From positions 1 through 39,190 of the forward strand of contig JAJYDT010000018.1 of assembly GCA_021777335.1 (NCBI GenBank): a stretch of DNA of 39,190 nt, read 5' to 3'. A program made the translations under genes and the position numbers. Shown piece after piece: positions 22,830 through 31,653 of the stretch. Positions within the stretch are counted from its first letter, which is position 1, and each line of letters starts with the position of its first letter. The notes under the pieces were generated by a model. It saw only the letters and a list, made by a program, of their open reading frames with translations. It was not told the DNA's origin and ran no database searches. This stretch comes from Pseudomonadota bacterium. GTDB lineage: Bacteria; Pseudomonadota; Gammaproteobacteria; Acidiferrobacterales; Acidiferrobacteraceae.

Positions 22830-24263
22830 ATGGATTTTCTGCCAATCTATCTGAATGTACGCGGACAACCATGCCTCGTTGTGGGCGGTGGTGAAGTGGC
22901 CGCACGCAAGGTCGACTTGCTGCGAAAGGCGCAGGCCGAGGTCAGAGTACTCGCACCTGATCTTGGACCCACACTTTCAAAACGCGTGAGGGAGCACGAC
23001 ATCGCGCACATCGCGCGGTGCTTCGAGGATAAAGATGTTGAGGGTGCGTCAGTAGTGATTGCAGCAACGAATGACGAGGCCATAAACAGACTGGTCGCAT
23101 CCGCAGCGAAAGCCCGGCGTATCCCCGTAAATGTTGTTGACCAGCCAGAGCTGTGCTCGTTTATCATGCCCTCGCTGATTGATCGCAGCCCCGTGCTGAT
23201 CGCAGTCTCGAGTGGTGGGGCGTCGCCTGTGCTCGCGCGCCTCCTTCGGACACGTCTCGAAACACTGATCCCGGCATCTTACGGCCGCCTCGCGACGCTG
23301 ATGGCTGGATTCCGTGAACAGGTAAAGCGACGCTTCTCAGGGTCATCGGAGCGCCGCGCATTCTGGGAGAAGGTGCTTCAGGGGTCGATTGCGGAGATGG
23401 TCTTCAGTGGGCGTGACCGTGCTGCCCGGGTCGCCATGGAGGAAGCGTTGCGGTCGAAAGAGGGATCCGGAATCGGGGAAGTCTATCTCGTGGGCGGAGG
23501 CCCGGGGGACCCTGATCTGCTCACATTCCGTGCGCTCAGGCTGATGCAGCAAGCGGATGTCGTGGTGTACGACCGCCTGGTTTCTCCCGAAGTTCTCGAT
23601 CTTGTGCGCCGGGATGCGCAGCGGATCTATGCGGGAAAGGAGTCGAAAAACCACACGCTGCCACAGGAAGGCATTAACGAACTTCTGGTACGCCTCGCAC
23701 GTGAGGGCAAGCGGGTTGTGCGTCTCAAAGGTGGAGACCCGTTCATATTCGGTCGCGGCGGTGAGGAAATCGCGACGCTCGCGGAACAGGGTATTCCCTT
23801 CCAGGTTGTGCCGGGTATCACCGCTGCGGGTGGCTGCGCCTCGTATGCGGGCATCCCGCTTACGCACCGGGGTTATGCACAGTCAGTCATTTTCGTGGCT
23901 GGCCAACTTAGAGATGGCAGCGTGAACCTGAACTGGAAGGCCATCGCTCAACCCCAGCAGACGATCGTGTTCTATATGGGTTTACAGGGGGTCGACATCA
24001 TTTGCCGTGAGCTGCAGCACCACGGACTCGCGTCATCAATGCCGGTCGCCCTGATCCAGCAGGGTACAACCCGCAGTCAGCGCGTGCTGACCGGCACGCT
24101 CGCAACCCTGCCTGATCTCGTGCGAACATCACACGTGCAATCACCAACGCTTATCATCGTCGGTAATGTTGTGCGGTTGCAGAGCCAGTTTGCTTGGTTC
24201 GATCCTGACAGCGTCTCTCAAGCGGCTGGGGTTGCCCCAAACGCACCTGCAAGTCCAGCATAA
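22830..24263 (+). CDS. cysG: Siroheme synthase CysG (three activities)
   Basis: This 477-residue trifunctional enzyme converts uroporphyrinogen III to siroheme, the cofactor of DsrAB. The N-terminal dehydrogenase/ferrochelatase half has an NAD-binding Gly-Gly-Gly-Glu-Val-Ala, Asp104 in Val-Val-Asp-Gln-Pro-Glu and Ser128 in Ser-Ser-Gly-Gly-Ala-Ser, matching the numbering of known CysG. The C-terminal SAM methyltransferase has Val-Gly-Gly-Gly-Pro-Gly-Asp-Pro and Arg-Leu-Lys-Gly-Gly-Asp-Pro-Phe-Ile-Phe-Gly-Arg-Gly-Gly. ATG 22830 is chosen over the longer 22761 frame because it fits this numbering. Proximity to dsr genes suggests it serves the reverse sulfite reductase. Confidence 0.95.
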   Translation: MDFLPIYLNVRGQPCLVVGGGEVAARKVDLLRKAQAEVRVLAPDLGPTLSKRVREHDIAHIARCFEDKDVEGASVVIAATNDEAINRLVASAAKARRIPVNVVDQPELCSFIMPSLIDRSPVLIAVSSGGASPVLARLLRTRLETLIPASYGRLATLMAGFREQVKRRFSGSSERRAFWEKVLQGSIAEMVFSGRDRAARVAMEEALRSKEGSGIGEVYLVGGGPGDPDLLTFRALRLMQQADVVVYDRLVSPEVLDLVRRDAQRIYAGKESKNHTLPQEGINELLVRLAREGKRVVRLKGGDPFIFGRGGEEIATLAEQGIPFQVVPGITAAGGCASYAGIPLTHRGYAQSVIFVAGQLRDGSVNLNWKAIAQPQQTIVFYMGLQGVDIICRELQHHGLASSMPVALIQQGTTRSQRVLTGTLATLPDLVRTSHVQSPTLIIVGNVVRLQSQFAWFDPDSVSQAAGVAPNAPASPA

Positions 24264-24267
24264 TCCA

Positions 24268-24382
24268 GGATTTTCCGTTAGGAACCGAACCTCAGGAATT
24301 TCAAATGGCTATCTCTAAGGAAACCATCATTAACGCAACGCATTGATTCTACCCAACTTAAAAAAGCTAAAACGGAAAATCC
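24268..24382. repeat. Inverted repeats flanking a 91-bp segment (MITE-like?)
   Basis: GGATTTTCCGTT (24268-24279) and its exact complement AACGGAAAATCC (24371-24382) enclose about 91 bp of A/T-rich non-coding DNA between convergent cysG and the response-regulator gene. The first copy begins a few bases after the cysG stop. The arrangement resembles a very small miniature transposable element or a remnant of one; no target-site duplication is obvious. Confidence 0.4.
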
Positions 24383-24402
24383 AGAATAGAGGATATAGGT
24401 CG

Positions 24403-25056
24403 CTAGGAGCGGCGCGAGACGTCACGTGATAGACCCTGCGCCACTGCCATAACCGCGGCCTCGACACGGGAGCTCACCTTGAGTTTACGTAGGATAGATT
24501 TTACGTGCAATTTCACGGTGCCATCCGTGATTGCGAGCGCACGCGCAATGGCCTTGTTGCTTGATCCTGCCGCAAGGTGTTTCAGAATCTCGTGCTCGCG
24601 CGGTGTGAGCTCAGCAATGAGAGTATGTGGTCCTGCGCGCTCCGCGCCACTTACGATACGCGCGAGGGTGTCTGTAAGCTGTGCGGATACTACTGTTTCC
24701 CCTGCAACCGCGCGCTTGAGTGCCACCACGAGATCGTCAGGTTCAATGTCCTTTAAAAGATAGCCCTGAGCGCCACCGCGCAGGGCCTGGGCAAGATCCC
24801 GCTCGTGCGGGCTCGTCGTCACCATGATAATACAGGCACGGACCCCTTCCCGGCGTAATGACGCGAGGACCTCAATGCCGTCCATTGCCGGCATACAGAG
24901 ATCAACCAGGATAACATCCGGCGCAGTTTCACGTGCCACTCGGACACCTTCTGCGCCGTCACTTACGGCTGCAATTACCTCAATACCTCGGCGGACAAGT
25001 AGTGCTGTCAAGCCCTCGCGAAATAATGTATGGTCGTCGATAAGCAGGACGCGCAT
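24403..25056 (-). CDS. NarL/LuxR-family response regulator
   Basis: This 217-residue protein has a receiver domain with the acidic pair Asp7-Asp8 (Leu-Ile-Asp-Asp-His), phosphoacceptor Asp52 in Val-Asp-Leu-Cys-Met-Pro, and the conserved Lys in Leu-Leu-Lys-Asp-Ile. A LuxR-type HTH follows (Leu-Thr-Pro-Arg-Glu-His-Glu-Ile-Leu, Asp-Gly-Thr-Val-Lys-Leu-His-Val-Lys). ATG 25056 lies two bases after the kinase stop; ATG 25074 would overlap it. It is the partner of the NarX-like kinase. Its position between cysG and the dsr operon makes both candidate targets, by inference. Confidence 0.92.
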   Translation of the reverse strand: MRVLLIDDHTLFREGLTALLVRRGIEVIAAVSDGAEGVRVARETAPDVILVDLCMPAMDGIEVLASLRREGVRACIIMVTTSPHERDLAQALRGGAQGYLLKDIEPDDLVVALKRAVAGETVVSAQLTDTLARIVSGAERAGPHTLIAELTPREHEILKHLAAGSSNKAIARALAITDGTVKLHVKSILRKLKVSSRVEAAVMAVAQGLSRDVSRRS

Positions 25057-25058
25057 GT

Positions 25059-26672
25059 CTATGAGCCGTCCCATGCCGCAGACGCTGTACTTGTCTTCCC
25101 GGTACCAGATTCATGACGCGTGCGGAACGTTAACAGAACCCGCGTCCCTTCCCCGGGTTCGCTTTCGACGCTGAGTGTTCCACCGAGGTAATGCGCGCGC
25201 TCCTGCATAATCCTTAGCCCAAGCCGCTCCCCAGGTAATGCCTCGGTCTCCTGCCGGCTGATGCCAAGGCCGTCATCTTCGACCAACACGCGGCAGACCC
25301 CATCGTCGTCGCTGCGCAGTAGGACACGCACGTGGTGAGCCTTGCTGTATTTTCGGATATTTGCGAGCGCCTCCTGGATGATGCGTAGCACTTGAACTTC
25401 AGCTGTTGGATCGAGGGTAAAACCGCGTGACTCGTTTTGTAGGAATGCCGCGATCCCACTATTCTGACGAAAATACTCCATTGCCCCTTCGATAGCCGCA
25501 ACGAGGCCCGGCAGGCCCATGGGTGCGCGGCAACGCAGCAGAAGTTCCCGTAACTCGCGGTACGCGTCATCAAGGTTTTTCTTAATCTTGTGAAGCTCCT
25601 TCTGTGCAGGAATGTCACCGCGCTGCTGCAATGTTTCACCAAGGACAGCCACTTGCATGCGCAGACTTGCAAGACTCTGGGCAAGGGAATCATGCAGATC
25701 ATTCGCGATCATCTGCCGTTCCTGGATGAGCAAGAGCCGCTGCGATTCAATATCAAGCCGTGTCTTTTCGACTGCCATGCCAAGCTGCCTCCCAATAGTC
25801 GCAAACAGATCTCGCATGTCCTCGCGGGCAGCGATCGCGACATTATCCATGAACAACCAGTAACCGCCGAGATTTTTTCCTTGGTAACGTAACGGGACGA
25901 AGACTGAAGCCATCGGCTTTCCATCGAAAAGGGGGTGATGTATCTCGTGACGAATGTCGATACCATCATCTCCATCAGCGACCTTAGGAATGGTCGTCAT
26001 ATCTCTGGAAAGCCGCGATGCGTCAGGCCCTGCGCTCGCGACAAGGCGCATATGCCCGTCGTTTGTCACAAGGTGAACACTCGCGGCACGCGCGCTGACC
26101 ACCTTCATTAGTGTCTTCAGAAACCGGGCGAGTAATTCATCGAGATCGTGAACAGCATTGAGGCTTGCCACGACGTCATAAAGGATTTCTAGGGATTGAT
26201 TCTTCTGGGCCAGAGAAGCCGTCTGGTCGCGAACCTTCTGTTCCATGTTCTCGGCAAGCGTCTGCAGCTTGTCGCTTAGCTGGTTTATGTCGGTGGCAAG
26301 TAGGGAGAAATCACCTTGCTCCGACGGACTGATCCGTGCGCCAAGGTCACCGTCGCGCATACGTAGCGCCCAGCCGCGCAGATGCGTCAGCGGTTCGTGA
26401 AGCCGGTGCTGGATACCAAACAGCATGGTGGCAATGATTACTGCTAGCGTTCCAAGCAGCACGAGGATAACAACACCGTGTGTATCCGTCCTGCGTGTAA
26501 TCCCCGCATAGCCAATTAGGAACACGATCATGCCGATCATGGCGAGTGGACGGACAAGCGGTTTCCAGAACATCCGGCCAGTTTTGTGCTGCCAGCCCCT
26601 GGCCGGTGGGATCATCCAGGCCGCGGTCCTGGTACGGATCGCATTACGACTGGTGTCGGGTGATGGGCCCAT
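25059..26672 (-). CDS. NarX-type sensor histidine kinase
   Basis: This 537-residue membrane kinase has two adjacent hydrophobic helices (about 40-58 and 67-86) with almost no periplasmic sensor loop, so it does not sense nitrate as NarX does. A HAMP linker follows (about 88-140), then a GAF domain (about 165-300), the HisKA_3 box Glu-Arg-Gln-Met-Ile-Ala-Asn-Asp-Leu-His327, and an ATPase domain with Asp-Asp-Gly-Leu-Gly-Ile near the C-terminus. The GAF domain is probably the sensor, possibly for redox state or a small ligand. ATG 26672 has a strong GGAGGTG site. It is transcribed with the NarL-type regulator. Confidence 0.9.
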   Translation of the reverse strand: MGPSPDTSRNAIRTRTAAWMIPPARGWQHKTGRMFWKPLVRPLAMIGMIVFLIGYAGITRRTDTHGVVILVLLGTLAVIIATMLFGIQHRLHEPLTHLRGWALRMRDGDLGARISPSEQGDFSLLATDINQLSDKLQTLAENMEQKVRDQTASLAQKNQSLEILYDVVASLNAVHDLDELLARFLKTLMKVVSARAASVHLVTNDGHMRLVASAGPDASRLSRDMTTIPKVADGDDGIDIRHEIHHPLFDGKPMASVFVPLRYQGKNLGGYWLFMDNVAIAAREDMRDLFATIGRQLGMAVEKTRLDIESQRLLLIQERQMIANDLHDSLAQSLASLRMQVAVLGETLQQRGDIPAQKELHKIKKNLDDAYRELRELLLRCRAPMGLPGLVAAIEGAMEYFRQNSGIAAFLQNESRGFTLDPTAEVQVLRIIQEALANIRKYSKAHHVRVLLRSDDDGVCRVLVEDDGLGISRQETEALPGERLGLRIMQERAHYLGGTLSVESEPGEGTRVLLTFRTRHESGTGKTSTASAAWDGS

Positions 26673-27042
26673 TGCGGCACCTCCGATGCCGACTGTGGTC
26701 GCGAGTTGGTTTACTGCACGAGGTCCTGTTTTTGCCCCTGGTATTTCTCCTGATAACTGGCTTTTCCATTTGACAGATGGCTTTTTCGAACTGACGCCAG
26801 ATCGATTCTAATAGTGCTTCACGCTTTGCCGGACAGTGTGAGCGTTGGCGACGAGCCGAAGGCTGATTCAGTGACGCTATTTCTAGAACCCAGTCATGAA
26901 GCCCGCCCGGCATCTTGCCTGAAATTTCCAAGATAGGTCAGTGATTTGAGTATAAGGCCCCCGCACGGCGTGCGCCATGTTTTCATACCAAGCCTACCTC
27001 GGAGAGGGTAGAGGGGCGCCTTATTTGTAAAACTACCGTTTG
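26673..27042. other. Intergenic region between flavoprotein gene and sensor kinase
   Basis: These ~370 bases contain no supported gene. A minus-strand open frame at 26644-26931 overlaps the kinase start and becomes low-complexity, so it is not called. A perfect interrupted palindrome CGCACG-G-CGTGCG lies at 26962-26974, and a short CTACC/GGTAG stem is near 26995-27012. The region probably holds the end of the dsr transcript and the kinase promoter, but I cannot point to a confident -35/-10 pair or a T-tailed terminator. Confidence 0.45.
26962..26974. repeat. Perfect GC-rich palindrome
   Basis: CGCACGGCGTGCG is symmetrical about its central G. It lies 70 bases downstream of the flavoprotein gene and about 290 bases upstream of the sensor-kinase start; it may be an operator or part of a termination structure. 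Confidence 0.35.
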
Positions 27043-28494
27043 CTATAATCCGCTGAATTTTCCACTATATATGCCAGGCCGGAAGACAGTTTTTCCGGAT
27101 CGCGTAAAGGCAAATGTATAAGGATCTATAGTGTTCTCAAGCTCTTCGGTCCACGAGGGGTGGCTGTAATTCATGTCCGCGAAAAACCAGAGCCCGCGGT
27201 CTGATTGGCAGGCAGCCGCGAGCATATGAATCTGCTCGCCTGCTTCAGGACCTACGATACATCCTCCGAGGAGTTGCCCGGTTTCGCCGTCATGCACCAC
27301 CTCAATGAATCCCTCATAGTCATTGCGGGCGCGCGCCTTCGCCGAACTGCCAAAGGTACTGCGCGCGACCTCTGCAGTGAATCCGGCTTCGTCCGCACGC
27401 TCCTCGGTAAGTCCAATGACTGCAATCTCAAGGGCGGAGTCAATGACCATTGGTACTCGATTATAATTCACCTGAAGATGATTTCCGTTGACAGCGTTGG
27501 CCGCAGCCACTTTGGCATCATGGAGCGCCGCATTTGCCGTCATGGGCCCCTCTTTGACGTCCCCCACTGCATATACGCCATGTGCCATGGTCTCGAGATA
27601 CTGGTTTGTCTCAATGAATCCTTGGGCATTCACTGTGACACCAAGGCGCTCCAGTTCGAGCCCGGATGTAGCGGGTACCCGTCCAATTGCGACGAACACG
27701 CGCTCGTAATTTCCACTGGAGCCGTCAGCGTATGTAACTTGCACGCTGTCTGAGGTCTGTTGGCACGCGGCGACGGACGTATTTTTTCGGATTATGACCC
27801 CAAGCTTTATGAGCTTTCTTTCAAGTGCGTCGCTTGCGTGCTCCGGCACACATGGTTTATCTAATAGGCGTGTTGCTGACTCAACAATTGTGACTTCAGC
27901 CCCGAACTGGCGGAACAAAAATGCGAATTCGACGCCAATGGCACCACCACCCACAAACAGGGTTGATCGGGGCAGAGCAGATACGTTTGCCATGAAATCC
28001 TCAGAATAGATGATGTGAACACCATCAGCGGGGCAGGCGGGGTGCGGGCGCGGCCTTGCGCCCGTTGCGATGATTACCCGTGGGGCCTCAAGCAACACGC
28101 GTTCGTTCGTGCCTTCGACCTCAATTCCGTAGCGTCCGTCTGCCGTGCGGCCTCGGGCACAGGCACACCCTTCAAAGATTTGGACATGCAGTCGCTTTAA
28201 CCATGCCGGGAAGTTGGCCCGGATTCCTTCCACTACACTGTTCTTGTGGCTAATCGCTGCCTGAAAGTCTCCGAAGGAGTGACCAGTGAGGCCGCGTCCC
28301 TGGAGGTTGTTAATATCGTCGATCAGACTCGCAATGTGAAGCAGCGCCTTTTTTGGAACGCACCCACTGTTAAGACAGGTACCGCCTGGGCGCGCCTTTT
28401 CCACAAGCGCAACCCGCGCACCGAGATGGGCTGCATTGAGTGCAGCCTTATATCCTCCGGGGCCGCTGCCGATTACGATCAGATCGAAGTCCAT
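27043..28494 (-). CDS. lpdA: Dihydrolipoamide dehydrogenase-like flavoprotein
   Basis: This 483-residue pyridine-nucleotide-disulfide oxidoreductase has an FAD motif Gly-Ser-Gly-Pro-Gly-Gly, the redox-active disulfide Cys40-Leu-Asn-Ser-Gly-Cys45, an NAD motif Gly-Gly-Gly-Ala-Ile-Gly, a second FAD site Tyr-Ala-Val-Gly-Asp-Val, and the C-terminal His-Pro-x-x-x-Glu-Glu catalytic pair. ATG 28494 follows a GAGG site; a GTG two codons earlier is less likely. It lies 13 bases after dsrR, so it appears to end the dsr operon. No pyruvate dehydrogenase genes are nearby. A role in reducing a lipoyl or persulfide carrier of sulfur oxidation is likely but not proven. Confidence 0.9.
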   Translation of the reverse strand: MDFDLIVIGSGPGGYKAALNAAHLGARVALVEKARPGGTCLNSGCVPKKALLHIASLIDDINNLQGRGLTGHSFGDFQAAISHKNSVVEGIRANFPAWLKRLHVQIFEGCACARGRTADGRYGIEVEGTNERVLLEAPRVIIATGARPRPHPACPADGVHIIYSEDFMANVSALPRSTLFVGGGAIGVEFAFLFRQFGAEVTIVESATRLLDKPCVPEHASDALERKLIKLGVIIRKNTSVAACQQTSDSVQVTYADGSSGNYERVFVAIGRVPATSGLELERLGVTVNAQGFIETNQYLETMAHGVYAVGDVKEGPMTANAALHDAKVAAANAVNGNHLQVNYNRVPMVIDSALEIAVIGLTEERADEAGFTAEVARSTFGSSAKARARNDYEGFIEVVHDGETGQLLGGCIVGPEAGEQIHMLAAACQSDRGLWFFADMNYSHPSWTEELENTIDPYTFAFTRSGKTVFRPGIYSGKFSGL

Positions 28495-28507
28495 GACCAC
28501 CTCTACG

Positions 28508-28834
28508 TCAGCCTAAATCGGGTTTGTGTCCGTCCCCGGGCCGTGCGACGCTGCTGTCGGGCGGAATGAAAATGAATTGGTGTTCGCCCGGGGTGATCTC
28601 TACAAAGTCCAGGGTTGTTCCCTTCAGCAGGTCATTACTGAATTCGGAAATGAGGACGCGGACGCCTTCGACATACAGGTCAAGATCCTCGTCACTGGGT
28701 TCGTCGAAACCAAGCATGTACTCAACGGCCCCGTTTTCTGTACGCCTCGCGGCAATGCGAAGCGGCATTCCGTTCATACCATCCTGTTCCGCAGCCTTCC
28801 GGATCTGTTGCGCCGCCTCCGGGGTGATCGTCAT
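28508..28834 (-). CDS. dsrR: DsrR, A-type carrier-like protein
   Basis: This 108-residue protein has the fold of IscA/SufA iron-sulfur carriers (Ile-Thr-Pro-Glu-Ala-Ala near the start; the later Asp-Leu-Tyr-Val-Glu-Gly strand). It has no cysteine at all, including the three that normally bind the cluster, which is the defining feature of DsrR. DsrR of Allochromatium cannot hold a cluster and is reported to affect dsr expression after transcription. ATG 28834 (or 28837) follows a GGAGA site. It sits between dsrN and the flavoprotein gene, in the canonical dsr order. Confidence 0.88.
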   Translation of the reverse strand: MTITPEAAQQIRKAAEQDGMNGMPLRIAARRTENGAVEYMLGFDEPSDEDLDLYVEGVRVLISEFSNDLLKGTTLDFVEITPGEHQFIFIPPDSSVARPGDGHKPDLG

Positions 28835-28859
28835 CATCGGTGTTCTCCAGTCCCTGTTC

Positions 28860-30323
28860 TCAATGGTTCGTGGGTATCTGTAACGTGCGGCACTGCTCCA
28901 CAAAGCGGACGAAGCGTGCTGTCCAGCACTGTGCTGCGACGTTTCTCAGGTGGCTATATGACCCAAGCACATTCTTGTAGACGATGCCATCGTGTTGCCC
29001 GTCGATACCGTAGCCGCGCAGCACATCGTAGGCAAACCGGGTGTCTTGTGGCAGATTCTCGATGCTCGAATAGTGGAACTCATGGCCCTTAATTTCCAGT
29101 GGTTCTACAGCTGTTTCACTCCGTGGCCATAAACCACGCCCGGTCTCTCTCAGGTGTACATACCCACGACCGACCGGACGATTGTGCATGACAATGTCGG
29201 CCGGGATTGCACCGACCATATCCGCGTGCCGATCACCCCATACAATGCTGCGTGCGAGATACATGAGCCCCCCGCACTCAGCGTACATGGGCAGTCCTGC
29301 TTCCACCGCCTGACGAATGCTTCGCCGCAGCCCGCTGTTTTCCGCAAGCGCGGTCATGTGTGTCTCCGGGAAGCCGCCGCCTATGAACAGTGCATCGACC
29401 GGAGGGAGGCGATTATCATTGAGCGTATTGATGGGGATAAGCGACGCGCCCGCCGCGCAAAGTGCATCGAGATCCTCAGGATAGTAGAAGCCAAAAGCAG
29501 CGTCTTGCGCTATGCCAATACGAATCTTCGCACCTGACGGTTTCACGGACGCAAGTTCCAGAGGAGCCGCAAGCGTGGGCGCGGACCGGGCAATGCTGAG
29601 TACGTGTTCGAGGTCAACGTATTCTGCAATCGCCTCTGCGATACCAGCGATCTTCGCGGTCGCCGCGCTGGTCTCGTTGCTGGGCACAAGGCCAAGATGC
29701 CGTTCCGTAATGGTAAGCCGATCATCGTGATGCACTGCGCCGAGGACTGGAACGTCTGTATAATGTTCAATCACTGCTCGCAGTTTAGTCTCGTGACGCG
29801 CCCCGCCGACTTGGTTTAACACTATGCCGGCAATGCGCACATCTGGCTGAAAGTTCTGATAGCCCAAAATCAGGGGCGCGACGCCACGCGTCATACCACG
29901 TGCATCCAGAACGAGCACCACAGGTGCGTTCAGGAGCGTAGCAAGTGCGGCGTTGCTGTTGCTGCCGTCGAGATCAAGGCCATCATACAGGCCCTTATTA
30001 CCTTCGATCAGCGCAACATCTGCCCCACGTGTATAACGCAAAAACATCGAGACTAACTCGTCTCGCTCCATTAGATAGAAATCGAGATTGTGACAGGAAT
30101 GGCCAGTGGCGAGACTGAGCCAGAGCGGGTCGATGTAATCCGGTCCCTTTTTAAACGGTCGGATTTTGAGGCCACGGGCACGCAGCGCAGCTCCCAGCCC
30201 AATCGATAACAGTGTCTTCCCGGATGATTTATGGGTCGCTGAGATCAGCAGTCGGGGCGTGTCCACAAAATGCATATCCGTCGGGGCGGCATTTGGCTCC
30301 AGGTGTGTCTGGATCTGGCCCAT
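28860..30323 (-). CDS. dsrN: DsrN, siroheme amidase (cobyrinate diamide synthase-like)
   Basis: This 487-residue glutamine-dependent amidotransferase resembles CobB/CbiA. It has an ATP-binding Ser-Ala-Thr-His-Lys-Ser-Ser-Gly-Lys-Thr loop, followed by Lys-Lys-Gly-Pro-Asp-Tyr-Ile-Asp-Pro. A C-terminal glutaminase domain carries the nucleophile Cys in Ala-Glu-Cys-Gly-Gly-Leu and a His in Gly-His-Glu-Phe-His-Tyr. DsrN converts siroheme to its amide for the reverse sulfite reductase. ATG 30323 has a perfect AGGAGGT site. It is 118 bases after dsrP, and this gap contains hairpins, which suggests a processing or re-initiation point. Confidence 0.93.
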   Translation of the reverse strand: MGQIQTHLEPNAAPTDMHFVDTPRLLISATHKSSGKTLLSIGLGAALRARGLKIRPFKKGPDYIDPLWLSLATGHSCHNLDFYLMERDELVSMFLRYTRGADVALIEGNKGLYDGLDLDGSNSNAALATLLNAPVVLVLDARGMTRGVAPLILGYQNFQPDVRIAGIVLNQVGGARHETKLRAVIEHYTDVPVLGAVHHDDRLTITERHLGLVPSNETSAATAKIAGIAEAIAEYVDLEHVLSIARSAPTLAAPLELASVKPSGAKIRIGIAQDAAFGFYYPEDLDALCAAGASLIPINTLNDNRLPPVDALFIGGGFPETHMTALAENSGLRRSIRQAVEAGLPMYAECGGLMYLARSIVWGDRHADMVGAIPADIVMHNRPVGRGYVHLRETGRGLWPRSETAVEPLEIKGHEFHYSSIENLPQDTRFAYDVLRGYGIDGQHDGIVYKNVLGSYSHLRNVAAQCWTARFVRFVEQCRTLQIPTNH

Positions 30324-30373
30324 ACCCTACCTCCTGCACGGCGATCGGTGTTTCCACATGCCCGCGTGCTGAA

Positions 30374-30410
30374 CTTTCTAGAAAGCGGGTGCCCCGTCCT
30401 ATGACAGGGG
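30374..30410 (-). promoter_or_regulatory. Palindrome and hairpin in the dsrP-dsrN gap
   Basis: CTTTCTAGAAAG (30374-30385) is a perfect 12-bp palindrome. Next to it CCCCGTC (30392-30398) pairs with GACAGGGG (30403-30410) around a 4-nt loop with one bulged A. They lie in the only sizeable non-coding gap between dsrP and dsrR, so they may control dsrN expression or mRNA stability. No T-run follows, so a simple terminator is unlikely. Confidence 0.4.
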
Positions 30411-30441
30411 TTGTGGCTTGGTATTTACCGCCTCTCGGTCG

Positions 30442-31644
30442 TCATTGCACGCTGTCGGCTGGATTGTCGGCGAGCGTCTCGGGCAGGAACGGCAGCACCT
30501 TGATTGCAATCGACGCGAGGAAGATCGATAGCGCCGTGGTACCAAGCCCAAGGGCAATTTCAAACACGCTTGGCGTATAAGTGTTGATCACACCGTCATA
30601 GAAGCTGCTACTCACGATCTTGCCGGGAAACAGCACCAGTGGATAAGCTTGGCCACCGATGATGATGACGTAGAGCTGGATAAATCCCCCGATGACCACG
30701 AGTGCTGCTGCGAGCGCAATGAGCGGGCGTGAACGACGGAACCATGGATGATACACAAGCACAAGCGGTACGATGCTCCCGATCAGTATCTGACCGATCC
30801 AGAAAAGTGCCGTGTAGACTCCACCGTGCAGCAAAATAAACTCCTCGATGCCTCGGCGTTGGGCGATATAGATATTAGTCAGGTGATATACCATCACAAA
30901 GTAGAGCACCGATGCGATAAAAACGCCAAGAAGGTTTTTGAGCCGCCGCACCACCTCATCACCGAGAGGGCGCTGCGTCAACCAAAACGTTGCCATTAGA
31001 AACAGCATGAACACCGCGAGCCCAAAGAGGAATGACATGAGAATAAACATTGGAGCCATGACAGCGCTGTTGTATGCCTCGCGCGCCACAAGAAAACCAA
31101 AAATTGAACCAGTGCCTGTCGTAAGCGTGAGTCGCCAGAAGAACGCGAAGAAGCCCGCTGGTTTCACGTAGGCATTCATACGCGGTTCCATCATAAACCA
31201 CAGGTAAATCACAACTACAGCAAAAAAGCCTGTGTACAGAAATATGTTCCACGCAAAAATGGACCGGAAGTTGTACGTTGTCATTGCGACGATAAGCCGG
31301 TCCGGGCGGCCGAGGTCGAGTACGAGAGTGCTGAGACCCCCGGCAAGCAACGTAATGGCGAGCAGTCCAGACAGCCGGGCTAGGGGTTTGTATAAGCCAC
31401 GATCGAACACGGATGAGATCGAGGCCACATTGAGCGCGCCCGATGCGGACAGGATCATAAAAATGGCAAATACGTGTGGTATGCCCCACACAATCTGATT
31501 TGTCATTCCTGTCACATGGTGGCCATGTGATTCCATATAGTGCGCGCTCGCGAGCCCTGCACCGATGAAAATGAGAAGCGTCACCATAAAAACATAAAAG
31601 GCCGGGCTGCGGCCTGAGATCTCACGATAATGGATGGTTTTCAT
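30442..31644 (-). CDS. dsrP: DsrP, NrfD-like membrane subunit of DsrMKJOP
   Basis: This 400-residue integral membrane protein has about ten hydrophobic helices and belongs to the NrfD/PsrC family of quinone-interacting subunits. Visible family features are the Gly-Ala-Gly-Leu-Ala-Ser-Ala region in the first helix and an Asp-Leu-Gly-Arg-Pro-Asp-Arg loop, which is the conserved D-L-G-R-P/x-R motif. It exchanges electrons between the periplasmic DsrJ/DsrO parts and the quinone pool. It starts 9 bases after dsrO and is followed by a 118-bp gap. Confidence 0.93.
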   Translation of the reverse strand: MKTIHYREISGRSPAFYVFMVTLLIFIGAGLASAHYMESHGHHVTGMTNQIVWGIPHVFAIFMILSASGALNVASISSVFDRGLYKPLARLSGLLAITLLAGGLSTLVLDLGRPDRLIVAMTTYNFRSIFAWNIFLYTGFFAVVVIYLWFMMEPRMNAYVKPAGFFAFFWRLTLTTGTGSIFGFLVAREAYNSAVMAPMFILMSFLFGLAVFMLFLMATFWLTQRPLGDEVVRRLKNLLGVFIASVLYFVMVYHLTNIYIAQRRGIEEFILLHGGVYTALFWIGQILIGSIVPLVLVYHPWFRRSRPLIALAAALVVIGGFIQLYVIIIGGQAYPLVLFPGKIVSSSFYDGVINTYTPSVFEIALGLGTTALSIFLASIAIKVLPFLPETLADNPADSVQ

Positions 31645-31653
31645 GAGCCGTTC

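Noticed and set aside
26644-26931. Minus-strand frame before the sensor kinase
   Set aside because: It overlaps the kinase start (which has GGAGGTG) and its C-terminal half is Arg/Ser-rich and unlike a real protein.
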